Of a stretch of DNA of 64,000 nucleotides, positions 51,801 through 61,885 are shown piece after piece. Origin of the DNA: Piezodorus guildinii (Eukaryota > Arthropoda > Insecta > Hemiptera > Pentatomidae); contig CM041294.1 in NCBI GenBank assembly GCA_023052935.1, forward strand, positions 13,503,791-13,567,790, given 5' to 3'. The stretch's first letter is position 1; each line of letters starts with the position of its first letter. Made by a program: the position numbers and the translations under genes. The notes under the pieces were generated by a model, which was given only the letters and a program-made list of their open reading frames with translations, had not been told where the DNA came from and made no database searches.

Positions 51801-54800
51801 ATCTAAAAAATTAAAGGTACTTCAGAGGAAGAAAATATCAGCATTTAAGCATTGTCTATTTCAATCAGAATGAAACCTACATCATATTGATGTCCATTAA
51901 ATTATACATCCATGAAGCGAGTTTGATTAAAATTGTAAAAATTTGCAAAATGTATGGGATAAAGCAGCACTACCGATCAGCCGATTGTGGTGAAAAAGAT
52001 GGTGTATCATCTCGGGCGTACAGTTGTCTCAAATATAAAATTTCAGTGTTGTACTTGTTTTCGTTTTCGTGATAGACTTACCTTTCATACATACACATAC
52101 ACCTTTATGCCGGACGTTATTTGGACTCAGTGGATCCTGAAACGAGTATTACTGTTGAAAACTGGAATTCGAAAATTTTCACGATCGTAATACTTTTCCT
52201 TACTATATATTTCATATATATAGGCAAGTGAAAGTAAAAATTGGTTTAAATCACATAAATATGGATTTTTTAAAACTCGTTTTTCTGATACATTGCTTGA
52301 CTTCAAAATGATAATTTGCTGGCTGTTTTAATTTCAATCCAATTTTTTTTTTTTTTTTTTTTTTAATGATGGAAATTCTGCTTTCTCATTTAAATAGAAA
52401 AGGATTTCTAGTTAGAAAATTAATATTCTATTTAGACCAAGATTCAACTGTCTCAAATTTACGTAGTTCATTGATCGAGTTGTTTTTATTTAGCAATTAT
52501 TGGGGTGATTAAAAAAAAATAAATAACCGTTTTAATTTTCAAGATTAACATTTCTTTCTCTCTTACTAATATTTCTCATTAATTATTAACATTTCTTTCG
52601 CGTTTAGTTTCCAATGTTATTGTTATTTTAATCATAATACTATATTAAATCATATTATAAACATAATGCCTCCCTGTGAGACTCAGTGTTTGTTAGGCAT
52701 TCCTATAAGAAAAATAACACTAAGTTAACGAAATTTAGCTCTTATTGCGGCACTATTGGATACAAAAATTTAATGCAGGAAATTGAAGAGCAACTTTACC
52801 TAAATGAACAGACTGTGAGGAGGTGGTTTGCTAAATTTAAAAGTGGCGATACAAGCTAACAAATGCAGTCAGACTCAGGGAGACTGTTGGTTATGGATAG
52901 AGAGGCTCTACGAGTTGCAAATGTAGATAATCGGACAAATAGAATTTGGATAATTTCCTCTGAGCTTGGAGTTTCTCAGTCAAGTGTGAATCATCTCTTA
53001 CACCTACAGAGGAAAGTAAAAGATCATCTAGAGAAGTTCCCCATTAGCTCACTCAGCAGTGTTTCTTTAAAATAATTATCACCTATGATGAAAAGTGGAT
53101 TTATTGGTGCAATCCTAACATTCAGGAAAACGGATAAACCAAGACCTGCGAGGTAGTCTCTAGGAGAAGTCAATTTGAAAAAAAAATTTCAATTCAATAA
53201 AATAAAATTCAATTTTTTTTAATTTTGAAGGAGTAGTTTACGATGAGTTTGTGCTTGATGGAATTTCTGTTTATTGATTCAGAAAGGAGTAGAAAACTTT
53301 TTCAATTCAAAACCCTAAGCTTGCTATCATCAGGTAATTTGCTTCTAGTTGGCAACAAATCATTGAGCAATGGACTGTACTTTGATGCCTAAAACTTATT
53401 TGAGGTTAACAAAAAATCAAGTTAATTTTAATACTTAAAACAGTCATTTTTTTTTACTCACCCCAATATTTAAAGTGATTTCTTGAAGGTTAGTTTTAGT
53501 GTATAAATATAATCATTGAGTATAATTTTATATGACGATTCCTTACAGAAAAGGGGTCAGTTTTAATGCTTCCATAGATATAGAAATGAAAACTTCTTTT
53601 AAGATTCTTAAAATATTTGACTGTATAAAATGTTCCCTTTCAGTCCCAAGTGGAAGAATCAGGACTATCTGTAGCAAGTAGCGGTCAAGGTGGAGTTGGA
53701 AGTGGTAGCAGCAGTAGCCAGCAGGCCGCTAGTAGCACGACGAGCACCAGGCAGGGCAGCCAGGGGGGCAGTAAGAGGCCAGCGCCAGCAACCGATGAGC
53801 AGAGCAAGCACACGGCTCCGGCCAAGAGGACTAGGCTCACCCCCGCTGCCACCAGTGCGCCCACAGCGGCCACCACCGAGGGTGAAATGCTTCTCAGGTA
53901 AATCTTAATCAAAATTAGCAATTATACAACTTTACATTTAATTAATGTAATAGATTAGGACATAATTTTTTTTTTTTTTTAAATAATAATTCAAATGTAC
54001 AATTTAGGATTTTTTTTCTGGCTACAAATATTTCACAATATAATATACATAGTTTAAATAATAAATTGTACTGTATATTATGGAGTTATATAAACACTCA
54101 TATATACATAAAAACACACACAAGGTACTATTACTACCATAAAGAATTACAAAAAATTGCAAATTGTGAAACTTATAAATGTTATAAGTAAGTGAAGTGA
54201 GAATGGTTGAATGTGAGAGAAGTTAGTTATTATAAATAGATAGTTTGATATTTAAGGAGAAGAATAGATAGTTTATGCTTAAAGGACGTTAAAGATTGGG
54301 ATGTATGAATGGACTTGGGTTAGGAATTCCAAAATGAAGACTCATGAATGATGAAGGATCTTTTAAAGGAAGCAGTTCTGTAAGAGAGAATGAGCAGGCA
54401 AGTTCAGGGGCTGGGATCTTGTGTTGATAAAGTGAACAGAGGAGAGTGGGGTGAACATATTGTAGAAATAGAGAGGTTTTATGGTTCTGAAGGATTGGTA
54501 AAGGTAGGTTCATAGAAAGTATTGCTGTCTGAATTTCGGGTGAAGCCACTAAGGTGGGGGCATGAGAGCACCTTGGAATTCCGAAGATAAATTTTAATAA
54601 AAGTGCAATGTATGCAGTATTTATCTGTTAGTCAATAATTATGTTTGATAATGTTACAGATCTGATGGGCTGGAAGTTGAATATCAAGTCCCAACTAGCA
54701 GCCAGCGAGATCAAGAAGATGACATCCTTGTGATAAGCGATGAGGATGATGACATGCCAGATGACGGAGTAAGTTTTATATCATTTAGTAGCATTAAATA

Positions 54801-57800
54801 ATAAAATTAATCAATAATTTAATAAAACTGCTTTAAGTCTCCTTAACTAGATGACTCTGCATAAGTTTTTCTGCCATATAAATTATTTCTAGTGAAAATT
54901 TTAGTAGTTAAATAAAAAATAACGAATGTGTTGTGTGTGTGTGGTTAGGACATATATAATATTAAAGTGGAAAGAATTTGATTACCAACTAAAGAAGAAA
55001 AGAGGAAATATATTTTTTTTATTGGGTTGATGCAAAATTAATGCAGGTTTCCTCTATTGCAATATCTTAATTCCAATTGTGTAAACAAAGCTAATCCTAA
55101 CATTGATCATTATTATACCAAAATAAACCTTATCTAATACCCTCTTTTTCACCATGAATTTGTTTAGTAAAATCGTTTTGTTCAGTGTGTTCAAAGGTCT
55201 TGAATCGAAAATGTCAAAGTGCGATTTTCGTCAAATTTATTTTTACGAATTTAAATTAGGGCGCAGCGCTGCGCAAACGGCTCGTAATATTAATGAAGTG
55301 TGGGGTCAGGGGGCTATTAATGAGTGCACGGTGCAGCGTTGGTTCCAGAAGTTTCGCAGAGGAGATTTCGACCTCGAAGACAAGGAAGGTCGGGGCCGTC
55401 ATCTTGCTCTGGACAACGACCAGCTGAGGTCAAAAGTGGAAGAAGACCCAACCAAAACCACACGAGAAATGGCGGCGGAACTCGGAACTCAAAAATTGCA
55501 ACGTCTTTGCCCAGCATTGATGAATCGGAAGGGGCCGATCCTGCTCCACGATAACGCCAGACCACACGTTGCACAACCAACGCTTCGACGACTGCACGAG
55601 TTGGGCTACGAAGTTCTCCAACATCCGCCTTATTCACCTGACCTCTCTCCTACAGACTTCCACTTTTTCAGGCATCTGGACAACTTTTTGAGGGAGAAAA
55701 ATTTTCTAAACCAGGACGACATTGAAAATTCTTTTCGTGATTTCATTGAGTCCAGGGATTCGGATTTTTTTTCTGGTGGAATAAGAAAGCTTGTTGAACG
55801 TTGGCAAAAGTGCATTGATTCAGATGGAAATTATTTTGATTAAATATATATGGTTAAAGTAAAGATATGGCGTATTTACAATACCTACTAAAAACCTGCA
55901 TTAATTTTGCATCAACCCAATATAAGTTATTATTGGTTTTTTAACATAACAACAATAATATAGATGTATAGTATGCGGTTGGAAAGCTAAAGATTTTAGG
56001 AAAAAAATATCTTAAATACAAACTTGTAAAAAGTAATGTTAAATAATTTTTAGGTTAGTTACATAGTTAATGCTCAATGATATTTAAAAAATAATTAATT
56101 TAACTTGGACAACAATACATTGTATGTATGGACAGGTTTCTTCTTTGTGAGGCCGTTGACAGTGTCATCTTCGATTAGGAAAAATTTTATTTATTTAATT
56201 TTTTTGTAATCGCCATACTTTTTCATTTTTATTAGGAAAATATAACAAATCTGTTGTTGAGGTTATTCAAGTAAGAACTATTTGAACTTCTTTCTTTTTT
56301 ATTTTTTCAAGGAATTACTGTTCACTTCCATTACATATAAGATTATTTATTTCATTCATTCTTACTTTTTATTAGTTATTTATTTTAAAATAATAATTTT
56401 CAATTGAAAAAACTTTAAAATTTTGTTTTTCCTCCCGAAGCCTCCTGCTTTGCGACGAAAAATATTCAAGAAAAGAATGATTAATTCAGAAACCAATTAT
56501 GGTACAAGATTGGATCAAAAAGTAAATAATAATATTAAGGTGTAAGTACTAAATTAGAAAAACGTTTAGCCAATCGGCATCGTAACCTTTAATATAATTT
56601 TAAATGTTATCTGCTCTAATTCACATCATAAAAGTTAAATTATTTAATGGTATCCCTAATAATGTGGTTTATATGTTTCATTTATATTTGTTTTCTTTTT
56701 TTGTTTAGAACTTCATATAAATTTCTTTTAGTAAGCTAATCCTGAATTAATTCAAATATTATTTAAAAAAAAAAAAAAAAGAAAACCTGTACCACTACAA
56801 CCCATGGAGGGTCTTGGGCTCAGTACATATAGAGATTCGTACTGTTTCAAGGCCAACAGCAGTGCAATGAGGTGATTAGGCCTTTATCGTGCTCAGCCGC
56901 CAGGTTTTTCCCCAATTAATTTGGGTACCCACTTTATTGAGGCTGGGTCTGCCCCAGGAGGGTCTCCATACCCTAGGATCGCCCCCCGATCGAATTAATA
57001 GAATAAATAATATTCTGCCACAGCCGGGATTCGAACCCAGGACCCGGAGTACAGCAGACTATTGCTCTATCCACTAGACTACGCCGCTCCCTCAACTATT
57101 ATTTAAACCACTTCTAAAATAAATTTATTTATTTGATAATACCATCATTCTTTTCTAGGTCAGTGTTATAATATAAACATATTAGAAGTAGAAGGGAGCA
57201 GTAACAAATGTTATCGGATTCGTTTTTTATTAATTAATTTTTTGAAAATTATTAATAACCATTTATGTAGTTTCTATTATTTTAAAAACTTTTCAAGGCT
57301 TAAAAGAATCTATTAATGATTGTTTGTCATTTTTTTCACTGAGGTGACACTGAAAATAAGGAGAATCGTCTGCTTTTATTTTGATTATATTTTCTTATTA
57401 ATGTTAAATTAGGTACTTAGCTCGCGGCTTCTGTCTAAAAGCTTACATGTTAGAATTTATAAAACTATTATTCTTCCGACAGTCGTATATGGACGTGAAA
57501 CATGGCTGCATACTTTTAAGGATGAACAACGGCTTAAGGTTTTCGAAAACAAGCTACTCCGTAAAGTATTTGGTCCAAAGAGAGATGAGGCCACTGGGGA
57601 GTTTAGAAGGTTGCACAATGTGGAATTGTGGAGCTTGTACCCTGTGATTATAATTGAGTTGATAGCATTGCAGAGACTTAAATGGAGGAGTCGGTGAGGA
57701 ATGGATTCTGAGAAAGTTTATATTCGCTGAAGTGGCTGATAGGTGTCCGAAAGGTAGGCCAAACCGTCGATGGGAGGATTGAGTTAAGGCTGATCTCAGG

Positions 57801-60800
57801 GGCTTGGGCTTGAACGGTAATCAATGGACGAGTCTGTGTAGGCAGAATTTGGTATTATCGGCATTGAACCTTCGGGTTTGGTAGGCCTGTTATTATTATT
57901 TCTTCTTTTTTATGTTTCTTAACATTATGTGTGCTCTAATTTTCAGGAGTTTTTTTTTGGTTTTTTTTTTAATCTAAACTTATAAAGCCTCAGTTTACTG
58001 TCATTGCATGATGCTATTTTAGGTAATTCAGCCTATTTTCTCTGTAAAGCTTTTTATCCTTTGCTGTTTACACTATGCTCTCATCAAATTCATATATAAA
58101 CATTTATAATTTACAGTCCCAATGAATCATTTTTATAATAATTGTTATGCTTATAAATAGTTTTTATTTTATTTATAAATCAATTATGATAATTAATGCT
58201 TGTGTATAAGTATCATTTGAAGCATTATAGGGTAAACTGAGCTAAGTGAAAAAATTATCACCTGACATCGCCAATGGAATACCAACAAATCAACTCCAAG
58301 ACAATTGAGACATTGATTTCCAAAAGGTACTATATCCTTTCTTGGAAATTTTATAGAAAGCACGAAAATCTCTCATTATTAAACTTAGCTGATTTGATTC
58401 TATTCGCCTTAAAGTCGAGAATTGTTTTTTTTTTTAATATTATTAATAACATCATATTAAATTTATCAAAAGAAATGTGATTTGAAACTAAAATAAGTGT
58501 GTAAATTAATCTTCTTCTTCTACTGGCACAACAGACGCATGTAGCTGCCCTTGGCCTGCTCAACCAGCCCTTCCCACTGTACACTATCTTCTGCCATTGT
58601 TATCGTTATTCCTAGCTTTCGGAGATCACCGCTTTCATTGTCCCGCCATCTAGTCTTGGGTCTTTCTCAATCATGATATGAGAAGGATAATCGTTTGGCT
58701 GCTCTTGAATCTTCCATCCTGAGAACATGGCTCAGCTATTTAAGACGCTAGATCTTTACGAACATGGAAAGTGCTAATTCCTGATACAGCCGATAGACTT
58801 CCTTGTTTGTCCTTATCCTCCATCTCTTCCTGACTCTTGGACTGGTCCGAAGATCCGTCTAAGAACTTTTCTTTCAAATCGGTCCATTTTTTCAGAAGCA
58901 CTCTTGTTAAACGTCCATGTCTCACATCCATATGTTGTCACTGATCTAACAAGCGTCTTGTATAGCCTAATTTTAATTTTCCTGCTCAGCAATCTACTTT
59001 TGAATAGCTTATTTAGAGCAAAATATGCTTTATTCCCAGCCGCCAATCTAGTTCTTATCTCCTCATCCTCATTAGCATCTTCATTGATATGGGCCCCGAG
59101 GTAGCTAAATTAATACCTCTAAGAAATAATTTTTAATGGACTCGATTGTTCATTAGATAAAATCAAATATAAGATTTAGATTTAACTAAATGATGAGAAT
59201 AAAATATGCATTAAAATCGATTTTGTAAATAATGTCCTTTAGTACCTTTCGGAAATCAACTTCTCACAATTAATGGACTTGCCCATAGTCCATTTTTTGG
59301 TTGCTTCTTTCGACTGAATAGAGTTTGTGTCTTGGAGTTAATTTCTTGGTGTTTCATTGGCGATGTCAGTTGATGATTTTTTCATATACCATTCATTTAT
59401 CTAGCATTCCCATGGTAAATTTCATCGTCATCTTCATAGTTGTTTACTAGTTTCCCAGCATTTTTCACCACCCTTTCACTGTCAGCAGCATATCTGTGGA
59501 AATGTTGGTAAAAAAAATTGAAAAAAAAAAAAAAAAAAAAGTGAAACCTGAAAACAATGGTGAAAATAACTCAATTTATTATTAATCTTTAGACCGAAGA
59601 TTAAAAAAGAATAGAGGACTAAATAAAAAAGAAATATATTTATTTAGTCCTCTATTCTTTTTATTTTAAAAATATTTGTACTGATTATCATAGATTTTGA
59701 AAAGTCTAACATGTATTAATTATGTTCCAATTGTAGGGTATTGAAGATGGACAAGAATTCGAAGAGGAGGTCGAGGAGGAAGGGAGATACTCTCTTGAAG
59801 GATATGTTAGAGATGCGCAGGTAAATTAATAATTTTCACTTGAAAATGAGAGATAAATTTTTTAACCATTTCAACTTCATGTGTATTTCCTATTTACCTT
59901 ATCATTATTCTTTCAATAAAATGAAAGTTGGGATTTTTGTCAAGTGTTATCTTTTGTGGAGGAGCTTTTTGGAAGACTTGGGTGTCGATATTTAAGATGT
60001 AGCAGTGTTGGAAGAAAACATAATTTTAGACTTCCTGCATGGCAATTAAAGAGTAGATTTATTTATATTTTGGTACACACCAAAGATTTAAGTTTGATTT
60101 TTAAATATAGTTATGAAGAGAAATAAATCAATGAAAATTTTAAAAATGTAAATAACTATAGAGGAAAAAAATAAATTGTAAATATTAGAAATTTAGTATT
60201 AAAATAGACTAGGAAACTAAAAAAAAATTTAAAATGTATATGCAATATGTCCATGAGGGATAGGCAGGTATGCTGTGTTATTTTAGCAACCTGATGTATT
60301 TGAGCAGCATTGCCATAAAATAGATGATATTTTCTCTCTCTCTCTAGACATTTTTAGCTACATTAACCATGCTTATGCTTTCAATGTTTGATTTTGTAAC
60401 TAATTTGTATAAATAAGTTAACTATTTTATATTGAGGTGATATTATGAAGAACTTGTTATAAAGGTGGAACAAATTTTAGAATAACAAAATAATAAATTG
60501 AACGATTTTACTGTTTCCTATAAAGAAATGTGGCTTTAGTATTTCTATTTGAAAAATAATAGATCATGTCTATTTTTATTTATAATTTACTGCTTTTCCC
60601 AGTAAGGGAGAAATTAAGTTTGTGGATGGATTGATCAAGAATAGGAGATAAAGAAAGAAATAAACAATCTACTTACATTTATTTTTAATCATTTCTGTAC
60701 ATTTAGACATTGGTACATTGGTAAACACCAACAAAGCTGTTCCAACACAGAGCGTGTCAATAAATTCCCAATGCTTAATAAATTCAGCAAAACATGACTT

Positions 60801-61839
60801 TTTTTCATGCAAACCAATATAGCTCCTGGGATCACTTGTAGCTGGGTGGTTAGCATAAAAACCTCCCATGCCAAAGGTCACGGGTTCAAATCTGCAGGTG
60901 GCCCTAAGATTTTTTAAAGGGAGTAAAAAATCCTTGGTTAAGGCGTCCTTTGGAGGGGACGTTGAAAAGTCGTCGGAATGCTATTAATTACTACATTTTT
61001 TTTCTAAAATGTTCAAACCGGCATTCACTACCATATGGTACAATCATGTGTGAAATACGTTGTTACTTTTATTGTTCTTTTCATAGCCCTTTTCTATAAA
61101 TATGTATTCATTGTTATAATATAATTGTTTCATTGTTATAATTCCCACCTCATAGATCTGAGCGATTTGAAAGTTATTGCCAAAGGGAGAAAAATAGGAA
61201 TTTTAGCCCCTGTGTGAACATGTTAATAAATAAAAATCCAATTAATCTCAGATGTATTATATATTTTCATAATTAACAATGTATATTGGATGTATACAAT
61301 GGATTTAGAAGCATTATTCAATTAAATGTTGTAATTAAAGAGGTTTTGGAATCACTTGTAGCTAGGTGGTTAGCATAACAGCCTTCTTTGCCAAAGGTCA
61401 TGGGTTCAAACCCGCATGTGGTTGGTTTTAGGATTTTTTAATGGGAGTAAAATATCCTTAGTTATACCATCTTTCGGAGGGGACGTTAAAAGGTACTCGT
61501 TAAAGATCCCTATCCTAATAAAACCTGGATAGGCAAAATTTAGGACTCCCACTGCAGCATCGTCCGATTAGCCATAGTAGCATAAAGTGACATTAAATAA
61601 ATAAACAAACAAACATAGCTCCTTAACGGTAGCTTATAACGACAAATGATGTATAACAAATATTCTCCACTAAATTTCTTATTTGGAAACTGTCGTCATA
61701 TTTATATCTGAGCCACACCAACAGTGCTAGAGCGTGTCAAACTGAGGTTGGAAAAATGTTACACAATGAGAGTTAGCTACCCCTAGCCAAAAGACATATC
61801 TATTTCAAAATTTAAATAAATATGCTTATAATAAGCATA

Positions 61840-61885
<46 letters not shown>

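Noticed and set aside
53685..53921. 78-codon antisense hydrophobic frame
   Set aside because: By-product of the GC-rich exon 35 of TPR on the other strand.
55317..55637. 106-codon minus-strand frame
   Set aside because: Antisense of the mariner transposase frame.
56441..56539. Possible extra TPR exon (PPALRRKIFKKRMINSETNY...)
   Set aside because: It has AG and GT borders and is open in one frame, but exons 36 and 37 already join smoothly in phase and in acidic sequence. With the small upstream candidate (ending 56274) the phase gives a stop. Could be an unrelated remnant.
60669..60881. 70- and 61-codon minus-strand frames
   Set aside because: Overlap each other in different frames and run into SINE-1 copy f; no recognisable protein.
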